Origin: Palsa-461 sp040414865
GTDB lineage: Bacteria > Actinomycetota > Acidimicrobiia > Acidimicrobiales > RAAP-2
Assembly (NCBI GenBank): GCA_040414865.1
Contig: JBEDUR010000104.1
Coordinates: 1 to 15,410, forward strand
Length of the DNA stretch: 15,410 nucleotides
Direction of reading: 5' to 3'
Every line of letters starts with the position of its first letter. Positions within the stretch are counted from its first letter, which is position 1. The notes below the pieces were generated by a model, which had not been told where the DNA came from, ran no database searches, and worked only from the letters and a program-made list of their open reading frames with translations. The translations under genes and the position numbers were made by a program. Shown here piece after piece: positions 1 through 7,720 of the stretch.

Positions 1-2
1 TG

Positions 3-371
3 GGAGTCGAGGTAGAGCAGGCGGCCGCCACCGTGTTCACCTTCGTGCTCGGCAATGCGCTCGGCACAGCGGCAGAAGCCTCGCTCGCCAGGAAGCTCGA
101 CCAAGAGGGCGCTGACACCGTGGAGCGCGTGCGAACGACCAGGCCCAAAGCACGTGAAGTCGCGGCCCAGCATCCGCACTTGCGTGCTCGCCTTCGCACA
201 TCAACAGCCACCAGGTCCACGGAGGGCGCCGCCAAGGCCTTCGAATTCGGCCTTCGTGCGGTTCTCGACGGCCTCGAGGCTCAGATCAGGTCCCGCCATG
301 ACAATCCATCGGAAGGTGCGGCTGCCGCGGCGCACCGGTCAGCGAGGCCTCGGCAGGTCCGAGGCCGATAA
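3..371 (+). CDS. TetR/AcrR-family transcriptional regulator, C-terminal part (5' end outside window)
   Basis: Only the last ~122 residues are present; the N-terminal helix-turn-helix lies left of the window. The frame is open from base 3 and reads EQAAATVFTFVLGNALGTAAEASL, then a helical stretch, then FEFGLRAVLDGLEAQIRSR. This pattern is typical of the C-terminal ligand-binding and dimerisation domain (TetR_C) of TetR-like repressors, recognised from memory rather than by search. A GTG at 33 could be mistaken for a start but lies inside the domain. After the usual family end (GLEAQI) there is an odd tail of about 25 residues, rich in Arg and Ala, so the natural stop may have been lost or shifted. 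The gene points towards the sulfate permease, which is on the opposite strand, so the two are convergent. The ligand and target genes cannot be told from this fragment. Confidence 0.72.
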   Translation, partial: GVEVEQAAATVFTFVLGNALGTAAEASLARKLDQEGADTVERVRTTRPKAREVAAQHPHLRARLRTSTATRSTEGAAKAFEFGLRAVLDGLEAQIRSRHDNPSEGAAAAAHRSARPRQVRGR

Positions 372-504
372 GGAGTCGGTCCATCTTGTTGGTGGGTTGC
401 TTGTGCACACTGAGCCGACGGTAGGTGGCGGCGATGATCCCGAGAGACCTTCTCCGTCCTCCAGGATCAAATGACTCGACCCAGGACTCGTTCACATTGG
501 ATAG

Positions 505-2235
505 TTATTCGTTGGCCAACCTGGAAGGCGGTCGGTCCCGCGGTGCACTGTCGCCTGTGAGTGCTTGGACGGCGCTCTCGACCGTGGGGTAGAAGTGAGC
601 CGCGTCAATGGTGCGGGTGAGCTTGTAGCGCTCGATTTTTTCACGAACCGGGTCCTTCATCTCGGCGAAGACGAGTGAGATACCACGACTGTTCAGCTGG
701 AGATCTAGGTCCTCCAACATCTCGGCCGCGGTCGTATCGATGTCAGTCATGGGTTCGGCTGCGACCACGATCCACGTTGGTGGCGGCTCTGCTTTGGCGA
801 GTTCCCGGATTTCCTCGCGAAAGGAGCGAGCATTGGCGAAGATGAGCGGTGCGTCGAAGCGGAACACAACGAGATCGGTGGGCCGCTCGGCCTCGGGATG
901 AGTACGGACGTCGTGGTAACCGACCTCTCCCCTCGTGCGCCCGAGAACGGTCCTGTAAGGCCACCAGGCACGCCGAAAGACGTTGAGGATGGAGAGCGCC
1001 ACCGCCACCGCAATACCGGGAAGGACACCAAGGAGTGCGACACCGAGAAATGCGGTAATTGACAAAAAGAACTCGGTGCGGCGGACGACCCACAAGCGTC
1101 GCATGGCGCTGATATCAGCAAGGGAGAAGGCGGCTGCAATCACCACGGCCGCGAGGGTCGGCTGGGGGAGGTTGCGGAAGAGCCCGGGCACGGCCAGGAG
1201 CATGGTCAGGATCGCCGCAGCACCAACCAGGCCAGCAAGCTGGGTTTTCGCGCCCGACTGCTCGGCCACGGCAGTCCGTGAACCGCTCGTGCTGACGGGA
1301 AATCCCTGGAACAGGCCGGCAGCGACGTTTGCCGCGCCGATCCCGACCATCTCCTGATTCGGCCTGACCTCGTCCCCCGATCGTGCCGCGAACGCAGACG
1401 CGGTCGAGATCGTGTCCGTGAGGGCGACGAGTGCAATGCCGAGTGCCCCTGCAACGAGCAGGGGCAAATCCGAAGCCGAAACGTTAGGCAACGCAAAGGG
1501 AGGAAATCCGCGAGGAAGGGTGCCGACGAGCGATACCCCGTGTGACCCGAGATCGAAGGCCGCGGTCGCTGCGATCGAAAGGACCACGGCCACCAGCACT
1601 CCAGGGATCTTGGCGAGCCACCGCTGTAGCACCATGATCACGCCCAGTCCGAAGAGGCCGATCAGGAGCGCGGCGGGTACCGTCTTGCCGGCCGTGAGTC
1701 CATCAACGAAGCCCCGAATGTCGCCGATGAAGTTGTCCGAGTCGACCGAGAAGCCGAAGAGCTTCGGCAGCTGGCCGACAAATATGGTCAGCGCGAGCCC
1801 GGTCATGTAGCCCACCTGGATCGGCTTGGAGAGGAGATCCGCAACGAAACCGAGTCCACCCAATCCCGCAACGAGCATGATGACGCCCGAAAGTATGGCG
1901 AGCATCGAAGCGAGGGCGATTGCCCGGCTTGGGCTCCCGTCAGCACCAACGAGGGGAAGGATGGTCGCCGCAATCATGGGACCGAGCGACGAGTCGGGAC
2001 CGAGGACGAGGATCCGCGATGGTCCGAACAACGCGTACCCAGCAAGGCACAGTATGGAGGTATACAGCCCGGTGATCTCCGGAAGCCCTGCCAGTTCTGC
2101 GTACGCCATTCCCTGCGGCACGAGAACGGCCGTGAGGACGAGTCCAGCCACCAAGTCCTTCGTCAGCCAACTCCGCTTGTAGCTCACCAGAGAACGAAGT
2201 CCTGGTAGGTGTGCGAGAGCTGTCGGAATTCTCAA
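505..2235 (-). CDS. SulP/SLC26-family anion transporter with C-terminal STAS domain
   Basis: A 576-residue inner-membrane transporter of usual family length. The N-terminus (LPGLRSLVSYKRSWLTKDLVAG) leads into the SulP signature PQGMAYAELAGLP at residues 40-52, followed by GPDSSLGPMI near 79-88. Hydrophobic helices continue to about residue 420. The last ~130 residues form a soluble STAS domain, which in this family regulates transport. The STAS loop reads DIDTTAAEML, with Thr where a Ser is often phosphorylated in anti-sigma-factor antagonists. Members carry sulfate, bicarbonate or other anions in symport with Na+ or H+, and the sequence alone does not fix the substrate. The start is TTG, with AGGTGA 4 nt upstream and a CATAAT -10 candidate about 25 bp upstream; the next Met (43) is already inside the signature, so a later start is unlikely. 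It is followed by convergent tetR DNA with no clear terminator. Confidence 0.93.
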   Translation of the reverse strand: MRIPTALAHLPGLRSLVSYKRSWLTKDLVAGLVLTAVLVPQGMAYAELAGLPEITGLYTSILCLAGYALFGPSRILVLGPDSSLGPMIAATILPLVGADGSPSRAIALASMLAILSGVIMLVAGLGGLGFVADLLSKPIQVGYMTGLALTIFVGQLPKLFGFSVDSDNFIGDIRGFVDGLTAGKTVPAALLIGLFGLGVIMVLQRWLAKIPGVLVAVVLSIAATAAFDLGSHGVSLVGTLPRGFPPFALPNVSASDLPLLVAGALGIALVALTDTISTASAFAARSGDEVRPNQEMVGIGAANVAAGLFQGFPVSTSGSRTAVAEQSGAKTQLAGLVGAAAILTMLLAVPGLFRNLPQPTLAAVVIAAAFSLADISAMRRLWVVRRTEFFLSITAFLGVALLGVLPGIAVAVALSILNVFRRAWWPYRTVLGRTRGEVGYHDVRTHPEAERPTDLVVFRFDAPLIFANARSFREEIRELAKAEPPPTWIVVAAEPMTDIDTTAAEMLEDLDLQLNSRGISLVFAEMKDPVREKIERYKLTRTIDAAHFYPTVESAVQALTGDSAPRDRPPSRLANE

Positions 2236-2260
2236 TAGTCACCTGAACCGTGTACTAACG

Positions 2261-2266
2261 ATTATG
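2261..2266 (-). promoter_or_regulatory. Candidate -10 element for the SulP gene
   Basis: Read on the minus strand the hexamer is CATAAT, close to TATAAT. It lies about 25 bp before the TTG start, giving a leader of roughly 20 nt that contains the AGGTGA ribosome site. No convincing -35 box is seen 16-18 bp upstream, which is common in actinobacteria. Assigned by inspection only. Confidence 0.35.
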
Positions 2267-2417
2267 AGCGCCCGCAATTGGACTGACGTTGTTCACAGTG
2301 TCCATGCGGTGGTGCACTTTCTATACCTGCACTCAGCTGCTCGCTCAGCTCAGCCCATGGGGCTGAAGGCAAACAAGCGAGGCTTGCCAGCGAGCGGCGT
2401 CACGTTCGCGCGGACGG

Positions 2418-3680
2418 TTAGTTGCTCGGAAAAGCTGCTACGCGCCGCGCCCGGTGCTCGTGACTAGGTTCGCTCTCCATCGCGAGGGGGCCTTCGTTGA
2501 CGGCAGCTCGATACCAGCGGGCATACCGATTGACTAGCGGCGACGCCGAGAGCCCGTGTACCAGCACGGAGAGACCTACGATGACATACGCCGCATCGAC
2601 GAGCGTCCCGGCGTGTGCGACGTGGGCGTCTTCCACGACTACGGCGAACACGATTGATGCAAGTCCTCGAGGGCCGAACCAACCCAGGAATGCAATAGTC
2701 ACTGGTCTTGCATGAGTTCCCCAAAGTGAGATCGCTACTGGCACCATCCGGACAATGGTAAGGCTGAGCACCGCATAGAGGCCGATCTGCCAGGACAGGT
2801 GCTCCAAGGCAGGGCCAAGCAACACTGCGCCGAATACGAGAAACGTGACGCCGTCGAGGAGCGCGCCGGTCTCCTCAATGAACCGCATTGAACGCGCGCC
2901 CTCATCTCGACTCATAAGGCCGAACAGCCCGCCGGCCACGAACGCAGCAATGAAGCCGGATCCACCGAGAGCGCTCGCGGCGCCATAGGCGACCGCCGCT
3001 CCGGCTACGGGGACTATCTGACGCCAGGAGTCGTCAACCAGGTTGTCCTTGGTTGCTATGACCATGACGAACGAGGCGAGCGCGCCCGCGACGACGCCTC
3101 CAAGCAGCCCGTAGCCAATCTGCTCGCCGAGAACCCGCAACGCGTGCGACTCCATACCGGCTTCAATCGCAAGCGCGATCAACAGCACCGGGACGCAGAT
3201 CCCGTCGTTGAGGCCGCCTTCTACGTTGAGTGACTGGCGTATACGTTGGGGAAGTCTCGCATCGGTCACGATCGAAGTACCTAAGCCGGCGTCGGTCGGC
3301 GCCACGATGACGGCGAGAATGACTGCTTCGCCGAAGGACAGTGAGCTGAACACACCACGTGCAAGAAGAGCACCGAGGACAATCGTGAGCGGGAGACCAA
3401 CCCCGAGTAGACGGACGGCTATCGAGGCTTCGTGACGCATGACCCGAAGATTGAGTCGGGAAGCGTCTGAGAAGAGCACGACTGCGAGCGTCGCTTCCGC
3501 AAGCGAACGCACCGTGGAGCTCGTCGGAGAAACCACCAGGTCATCGAGTACCAGTGGGCCAACGAAAACTCCGATGGCAACTACGACCATGGCGGGGGTG
3601 ATCGGGGTGCTCGACAAGCGCCGCGACACCGCGGCTACGAAGAGCAGCGTAAGACCGACGATCGCAAGCCCCCACTGCAC
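2418..3680 (-). CDS. CPA1-family Na+(K+)/H+ antiporter (NhaP-like)
   Basis: A 420-residue polytopic membrane protein expected to exchange Na+ or K+ for H+ across the cytoplasmic membrane. About 11-12 hydrophobic helices span residues 5-390. The central signature runs from APTDAGLGTSIVTDARLP (127-144) to LNVEGGLNDG (151-160). The Asn158-Asp159 pair matches the ND motif expected of electroneutral CPA1 antiporters. The C-terminus is short and hydrophilic (about 30 residues), without the long regulatory tail or TrkA domain seen in some relatives. The start is GTG with GAGGGG 7 nt upstream on the minus strand. It lies between the SulP and BrkB genes on the same strand, but gaps of about 180 and 200 bp argue against one tight operon. 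The upstream gap holds several palindromes that may be operators. The specific cation is unknown. Confidence 0.93.
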   Translation of the reverse strand: MQWGLAIVGLTLLFVAAVSRRLSSTPITPAMVVVAIGVFVGPLVLDDLVVSPTSSTVRSLAEATLAVVLFSDASRLNLRVMRHEASIAVRLLGVGLPLTIVLGALLARGVFSSLSFGEAVILAVIVAPTDAGLGTSIVTDARLPQRIRQSLNVEGGLNDGICVPVLLIALAIEAGMESHALRVLGEQIGYGLLGGVVAGALASFVMVIATKDNLVDDSWRQIVPVAGAAVAYGAASALGGSGFIAAFVAGGLFGLMSRDEGARSMRFIEETGALLDGVTFLVFGAVLLGPALEHLSWQIGLYAVLSLTIVRMVPVAISLWGTHARPVTIAFLGWFGPRGLASIVFAVVVEDAHVAHAGTLVDAAYVIVGLSVLVHGLSASPLVNRYARWYRAAVNEGPLAMESEPSHEHRARRVAAFPSN

Positions 3681-3687
3681 GCGTTAG

Positions 3688-3693
3688 CCCCTC
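3688..3693 (-). promoter_or_regulatory. Ribosome binding site of the antiporter gene
   Basis: The minus strand reads GAGGGG, seven bases before the GTG start at 3680. It is a good Shine-Dalgarno match and supports the choice of this GTG, which otherwise lacks a nearby ATG. Confidence 0.6.
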
Positions 3694-3710
3694 TATGTCC
3701 GCAGCCCGGG

Positions 3711-3726
3711 GGACGACACGTCGTCC
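3711..3726. promoter_or_regulatory. Inverted repeat, candidate operator upstream of the antiporter
   Basis: GGACGAC-ac-GTCGTCC: two perfect 7-bp arms around a 2-bp centre, about 31 bp before the antiporter start codon. The position suits a repressor site between promoter and gene. The cognate protein is unknown; the TetR gene at the left edge is one nearby regulator, but nothing links them directly. Confidence 0.35.
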
Positions 3727-3737
3727 GCTTCGCTCAC

Positions 3738-3787
3738 CGAACGCGTTCGTACCACGTGCCGTTCGAAGATGGGGGTAACCAATTGGT
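3738..3787. promoter_or_regulatory. Cluster of short perfect palindromes
   Basis: Within 50 bp there are CGAACGCGTTCG (3738-3749, 12-bp perfect palindrome), CACGTG (3753-3758), TTCGAA (3762-3767) and ACCAATTGGT (3778-3787, 10-bp perfect palindrome). They lie between the BrkB stop and the antiporter start, where the antiporter promoter should be. They may be binding sites for dimeric regulators. Such short palindromes also arise by chance, so only the two longer ones carry weight. Confidence 0.3.
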
Positions 3788-3805
3788 GCCTCCAGCTGGT
3801 CGGGA

Positions 3806-3829
3806 CGCCCGATCCGGGCGGGCCCGCCC
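3806..3829. terminator. GC-rich hairpin region downstream of BrkB, possible terminator
   Basis: CGCCCG-atc-CGGGCG (3806-3820) is a 6-bp stem with a 3-nt loop, overlapping the 14-bp palindrome GGGCGGGCCCGCCC (3816-3829). It lies 50-75 bp past the BrkB stop on the minus strand. There is no T-tract, so it is not a canonical intrinsic terminator; it may slow polymerase or protect the 3' end. Confidence 0.25.
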
Positions 3830-3880
3830 CCGCCCTACCCGACAACCCCCGCTCCAGCGGTGGAGTCGTCGCTGCTGCGT

Positions 3881-4882
3881 TCAATTTCCTTGCGGTGTCG
3901 ATGGCGACTCCAGTGGGTCATAGGACGCCTGACGCAGGAAGTGGACCTCGAGCCCGACTTCGGGACGCCGGATCTCCATTTGCGCCAGACGCTCGAAGAC
4001 GGCTCTGTCCGCCGTGGTTAGCGGCGGTTGTGTCATCGACCGCGGCCAAAGCCGATAGCGCTGAACGACGTTGACCTCGGCCGCAAGGAGGAACATCTGA
4101 GCACCGAGATAGATCCAGGCAAGCAATACGAGCACGACGCCGAAGAAGCCGTAAGTAGCGGTGCTGTGCTGAAGCTCGCGGCCGATGTACCAACTGCCGA
4201 TGAGTTGAAGCGCCTGCCAGAAGACCGCCGCCAGTGCTGCTCCGAACCAGACGTCACGCCACCGGAGCGGATCGGCCGTCATCACCCTGAACCCAATGAG
4301 AATAAGAAAGAAATTGATTACGAGTGATCCCATCACCAAGAAAACACGCGATTGCCCCGTGTGTGACACCAAGGTGGCGAACCCCGTGAGAACCGTCGAA
4401 CCGATCGTCGAGAGTGCAAGCAATCCGATAATCCCAAGCCCACGAAGGTAACGGAACACGAAGCTCGGCCACCGAACGTAGGGAATGTTCCACACCTTGT
4501 TCATCGCATTCTGGGTCGCGAATCCGAGGCCGAGTGCACCGTAAAGAAGCAAGAGACAGCCGACGACTATCGCAATCGGGCTTCCGGTAAGGGGGTGCGT
4601 GTGGGACTGGATTTCAGGGCCGATGATCGGGAAATTGCCGAGAGCGCTGTCGATGAGGTTCTCCTGCAGTCTTTCGTTGCCTTGCAAGAGATAACCGAGG
4701 ATGGTCGTGAGCAGCAACAACAACGGAAAGAGGGCGAAGAGCCCGTAATACGCGATGAGACCAGCCTTCCCACCGGCTTGGTCATTTCCGAATTTTTGAA
4801 ACACCGCGAAAGGGAATCCGAGAAGGCTGTGCCTCTGCTGGAACTTGTCCATCCGCCGTATGACACGTTCGATTGGATTCAT
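3881..4882 (-). CDS. YihY/virulence factor BrkB family membrane protein
   Basis: With the chosen ATG at 4882 the protein has 333 residues, close to the family norm. The hallmark N-terminal part has a charged cytoplasmic stretch (MNPIERVIRRMDKFQQRH), then AGGKAGLIAYYGLFALFPLLLLL, where YY and the FP before a leucine run are typical. About six transmembrane helices follow, with GFATQNAMNKVWN between helices 2 and 3, and a ~50-residue hydrophilic C-terminus. The family's molecular function is unsettled; it was once called RNase BN wrongly, and some members are described as transporters or envelope proteins. The frame stays open upstream to 5236, but that 118-residue extension is Arg-rich, of low quality and without family resemblance. 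An in-frame ATG at 4906 (MAGGAEYAMNP) is a possible alternative start. GGAG lies 11 nt before the 4882 ATG. Confidence 0.9.
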   Translation of the reverse strand: MNPIERVIRRMDKFQQRHSLLGFPFAVFQKFGNDQAGGKAGLIAYYGLFALFPLLLLLTTILGYLLQGNERLQENLIDSALGNFPIIGPEIQSHTHPLTGSPIAIVVGCLLLLYGALGLGFATQNAMNKVWNIPYVRWPSFVFRYLRGLGIIGLLALSTIGSTVLTGFATLVSHTGQSRVFLVMGSLVINFFLILIGFRVMTADPLRWRDVWFGAALAAVFWQALQLIGSWYIGRELQHSTATYGFFGVVLVLLAWIYLGAQMFLLAAEVNVVQRYRLWPRSMTQPPLTTADRAVFERLAQMEIRRPEVGLEVHFLRQASYDPLESPSTPQGN

Positions 4883-5411
4883 GGCGTACTCGGCTCCACC
4901 GGCCATCCCGTTGCCAGGGGTCGTTCGGATAGTCGAGTACGCCGATCGCCGTTTGACGGCGGAAGCTCTGATTGCATGTCCAACGATCGCAAGTGTCGAT
5001 TCATCGAGTAAAGGAACCCGCACCAGTAGTAACGCGACTGAAATGACCTTCGACGGTTCGCAACGCGGAAACACCTCGCGGCGGCGTGCCTGTTGGCCGC
5101 GGTTGGTGCCTCGGACAGGTAGTCGTCGATCCCGCATCCACGCTCGAGGCCGAGCGGTTGGAACACCGACGCGATTGAGCCGTTCGGAAACGTCCCGAGG
5201 GGTGCAGCCGCGGTGCTTCTGCGCGGAAGGGTTCACGTAGGCGGCTTCGGGCGTCTAGCGAACGGTCCTATGTCCGGATCCCTCTCTGGTGGGGATGGGC
5301 AGTCACCGGTCCAGTCGGTCAGAGTCCTACGCGGGACGTTCGAGAGCGTTTGCATTCTGTTGGAGAAGATTTCACTACGCCGCCACGCTCCGGTCTCCCT
5401 GAGATTACCTG

Positions 5412-5435
5412 AGCCGGTACATCGTTTTACCGGCT
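5412..5435. promoter_or_regulatory. Inverted repeat upstream of the phosphoesterase gene
   Basis: AGCCGGTA and TACCGGCT are perfect 8-bp arms separated by 8 nt (catcgttt). The site is about 110 bp before the phosphoesterase start and more than 500 bp from BrkB, so it would suit an operator of the phosphoesterase promoter. With no T-tract it is unlikely to be a terminator. Confidence 0.35.
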
Positions 5436-5492
5436 GACTCGACGCCTCGCGCTCCAAGTGAGGATCACACGCGTCTTTGCGTTGACGTCATG

Positions 5493-5512
5493 CCACAACG
5501 GACCACAACGGA
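5493..5512 (+). repeat. Two exact tandem copies of a 10-bp unit, candidate regulator site
   Basis: ccacaacgga occurs twice in immediate succession, 35-54 bp before the GTG start of the phosphoesterase. A 10-bp period places both copies on the same face of the helix, as expected for response-regulator direct repeats. It does not match the GTTCAC-type PHO box of streptomycetes. If translation began at the ATG at 5490 the repeat would be coding, but the ribosome site favours the later GTG. Confidence 0.35.
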
Positions 5513-5530
5513 GCAGTCAATCACGTCGAG

Positions 5531-5537
5531 AAGGGAG
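5531..5537 (+). promoter_or_regulatory. Ribosome binding site that sets the phosphoesterase start
   Basis: AAGGGAG lies nine bases before the GTG at 5547, a good spacing. The upstream ATG at 5490 has no such site. The GTG choice also places a basic signal-peptide N-region directly at the protein start. Confidence 0.6.
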
Positions 5538-5546
5538 CACAAAACG

Positions 5547-7409
5547 GTGAAACGCCTGCGAAAGAGGTGGATACCACTTCTGGCGGTCGCAGCTGTCGTG
5601 GGTTTGACCTTCGCGGCCGTCTCAAACTCGGGCGCCGGGGCCAACTCTGGGGGTGGGGACGAGGCGTTCACCTCGACCACGACGCCGATCAAGCATCTGG
5701 TGACGATCTTCGATGAAAACATCTCATTCGATCACTATTTCGGGACGTATCCCTATGCCGCGAACCCGCCGGGCGAGCCTCAGTTCACGGCTCAGCCCGG
5801 AACACCCGGCGTTGACAATCTCGTCAACCAAGTGGGGCCGAGCGGTCCGACAGGGCCTCTGCTCACACTCAACGCGAACGAGTCCAACCCGGCTCGGCTC
5901 GACCGCAGCGACGCGATGACGTGCGATCAGGATCACGGCTACACCGCAGAGCAACTCGCCGCTGACCACGGGGCTGAAGACCTGTATGCGCAGAACACCG
6001 GGAACAACTCGACCCTCGCCCAATGCCTGAACTCGGAGAACTCCGGGCTGACGAACCCCTCACCGGTGCCTTCCGGAGCGAACTCGAACTTCGCCGTTAT
6101 GGACTATTACGACGGAAACACGGTCACTGCTTTGTGGAACTACGCGCAGCACTTCGCGATGAGTGACGCCTCCTACGGAACGACGTATGGGCCCTCCACT
6201 CCCGGAGCGTTGAACGTCACTTCTGCCCAGACCTACGGTTCCATCTGTGGGCCGACGTCGGCGACGATCAACGACTCGCCATGCGCAGCGCCACCCGGCT
6301 ACAACGGTGCCAACGTTGACGCTTCAAACGTCACCACGGCTCCGACAACGTCCTCCGACCCGACTGGAGCGACGCCCGCTGCCGATCAGCCGGCTCCCGG
6401 CCCCGGGACTGACTACAGCGACGCGGATCCGACCTTCGACATCTGCTCGTACCTGCCCGGCTCACAGGGTGGTGACGGTCGCACGCCGGCATCAACCCTC
6501 GCAATGGGGGGCAACAACATCGGCGAGGAGTTGACGAACGCTGGGATCACCTGGGGCTGGTTCGAGGGCGGCTTCGACGACGGGTTCGTGCCCGGTAGCG
6601 GCGCGCCGCCCGCGACCGCCCAGATCTGCTCTGAGCGGCACCAGAACGTGGGCGGGGCGAGCGTTGTCGACTACATCCCCCACCACGAGCCGTTCCAGTA
6701 CTACGCCTCTACGGCCAACCCAATGCACCTTCCACCGACGTCGGTGGCGATGATTGGTCACACGGACCAGGCCAACCACCAGTACGACATGGCCGACTTT
6801 TGGGCAGCCGCGGACTCGAACAACCTTCCTGCGGTCTCGTACCTGAAGGCTCCTGCTTACCAGGACGCACATGCCGGCTACTCCGACCCCCTCGACGAGC
6901 AGACGTGGCTGGTGAACACCATCAACCGCCTCGAGCAGCTTCCGTCGTGGAGCTCGACCGCGGTGGTCATCGCGTACGACGACTCGGACGGTTGGTACGA
7001 CCACGTGCTCGGCCCGACGCTCACCGGTTCAGAGACCAGCCTCGACCAGCTCACTAACCCGGGCAGCTGTGGTTCGGCGGCCATCGTGCCCACGAACTCG
7101 AGTGGCGGACCCGAGGAAGGGAAGTGTGGCGTAGGACCTCGGCTGCCTCTGCTGGTGATCTCGCCTTACGCGGGCCGCAACGCCGTCAGCAGCACGCTCA
7201 CGGACCAAAGCTCCGTTGTGAAGTTCATCGAGAGCAACTGGGGACTACCTGATATGGGGAACGGAGCTGCCGACCAAGCGGCCGGGTCGCTCGATTCGAT
7301 GTTCAACTTCGAAGCGCCGCCAAACCAGCCTCTCTTCCTGAATCCGTCGACCGGTGTTCCTGAATCGATGGGCTCCTCTCAAGGCAACCAAGACAACAAT
7401 GCGCAATGA
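5547..7409 (+). CDS. Secreted phosphoesterase of the phospholipase C / acid phosphatase family (PF04185-type)
   Basis: A 620-residue exported hydrolase expected to cleave phosphate esters, such as phospholipid head groups or phosphomonoesters, outside the membrane. Residues 1-~30 are a signal peptide: basic KRLRKRW, then a hydrophobic Leu/Ala/Val core. No twin-arginine RRxF motif is seen, so Sec export is likelier than Tat. The catalytic domain starts with IKHLVTIFDENISFDHYFGTYP; Glu57-Asn58 correspond to the metal-binding EN of the family. YGPSTPGALN (from Tyr214) holds the Ser/Thr region where the nucleophile of AcpA-type enzymes is expected. DD at 478-479 in AYDDSDGWYDHV is the second metal site. 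RLPLLVISPYAG and FIESNWGL are also usual family blocks. The C-terminus is Asn/Gln/Ser-rich without an anchor or sorting signal, suggesting a soluble product. Whether it is a phospholipase C or an acid phosphatase cannot be decided. An ATG at 5490 would add 19 residues. Confidence 0.9.
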   Translation: MKRLRKRWIPLLAVAAVVGLTFAAVSNSGAGANSGGGDEAFTSTTTPIKHLVTIFDENISFDHYFGTYPYAANPPGEPQFTAQPGTPGVDNLVNQVGPSGPTGPLLTLNANESNPARLDRSDAMTCDQDHGYTAEQLAADHGAEDLYAQNTGNNSTLAQCLNSENSGLTNPSPVPSGANSNFAVMDYYDGNTVTALWNYAQHFAMSDASYGTTYGPSTPGALNVTSAQTYGSICGPTSATINDSPCAAPPGYNGANVDASNVTTAPTTSSDPTGATPAADQPAPGPGTDYSDADPTFDICSYLPGSQGGDGRTPASTLAMGGNNIGEELTNAGITWGWFEGGFDDGFVPGSGAPPATAQICSERHQNVGGASVVDYIPHHEPFQYYASTANPMHLPPTSVAMIGHTDQANHQYDMADFWAAADSNNLPAVSYLKAPAYQDAHAGYSDPLDEQTWLVNTINRLEQLPSWSSTAVVIAYDDSDGWYDHVLGPTLTGSETSLDQLTNPGSCGSAAIVPTNSSGGPEEGKCGVGPRLPLLVISPYAGRNAVSSTLTDQSSVVKFIESNWGLPDMGNGAADQAAGSLDSMFNFEAPPNQPLFLNPSTGVPESMGSSQGNQDNNAQ

Positions 7410-7557
7410 CGGGAAACCATTGGGTTCGGGATGAGGCCGTAGAAATCGAGTCCGGACAGCGGGTCGGACCAGAGGCTTCAAACCCAACTCCTCACGCCAA
7501 GGCTGCTGGGGCCCTGGACCAGTCCATCTGCCAGAGCACCTGCACCAACCGTGCGAG

Positions 7558-7595
7558 CGCCCGGCTCCGGCACACCAGAATGCCGGAGCCGGGCG
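7558..7595 (+). terminator. Perfect 14-bp GC-rich hairpin, probable terminator of the phosphoesterase transcript
   Basis: CGCCCGGCTCCGGC and GCCGGAGCCGGGCG pair over 14 bp without mismatch around a 10-nt loop (acaccagaat), followed by TTTCG. The stem is very stable and lies about 150 bp past the phosphoesterase stop. The T-tract is only three bases, as is common for high-GC terminators. On the minus strand no T-run follows it. Confidence 0.6.
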
Positions 7596-7706
7596 TTTCG
7601 CGGATAGTCCGCCCCGGACCTCGAGCCTCCCATGCGGTGTCGCCAACGGAAGAGCCCGATGGGTTTGGTGGTGTCGGGTCGGTGCTTTGGCGACGCTCAA
7701 CGCCCT

Positions 7707-7720
7707 GGCGCTTCGGCGCC
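7707..7720. other. Small hairpin with a TTCG tetraloop
   Basis: GGCGC-TTCG-GCGCC: a 5-bp perfect stem closed by TTCG, a UUCG-type loop when transcribed. No T-tract follows. It may be part of an RNA leader or fold by chance; no RNA family was recognised around it. Confidence 0.25.

Larger units (their letters stand above)
4883..5546. other. Gene-free divergent intergenic region
   Basis: About 660 bp separate the BrkB and phosphoesterase genes, which are read away from each other, so promoters for both should lie here. Open frames on both strands give Arg/Ser/Pro-rich translations without recognisable domains. The only structures seen are an 8-bp inverted repeat at 5412-5435 and a 10-bp tandem repeat at 5493-5512. 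No convincing paired -35/-10 boxes were found; TTGACG at 5482-5487 is a possible -35 without a clear partner. The stretch is less GC-rich than the genes to the right. Confidence 0.5.

Noticed and set aside
286..495. 69-codon minus-strand frame between the TetR and SulP genes
   Set aside because: It overlaps the TetR 3' end, has no ribosome site, and its product resembles nothing I know. A decayed remnant is possible but unsupported.
4883..5236. N-terminal extension of the BrkB frame
   Set aside because: The added 118 residues are Arg-rich and not like the family; the internal ATG at 4882 gives the usual length and N-terminus.
7465..7500. tRNA T-arm-like sequence (GGCTTCAAACCC)
   Set aside because: The flanking arms do not pair, and no anticodon or acceptor stems could be built on either strand.
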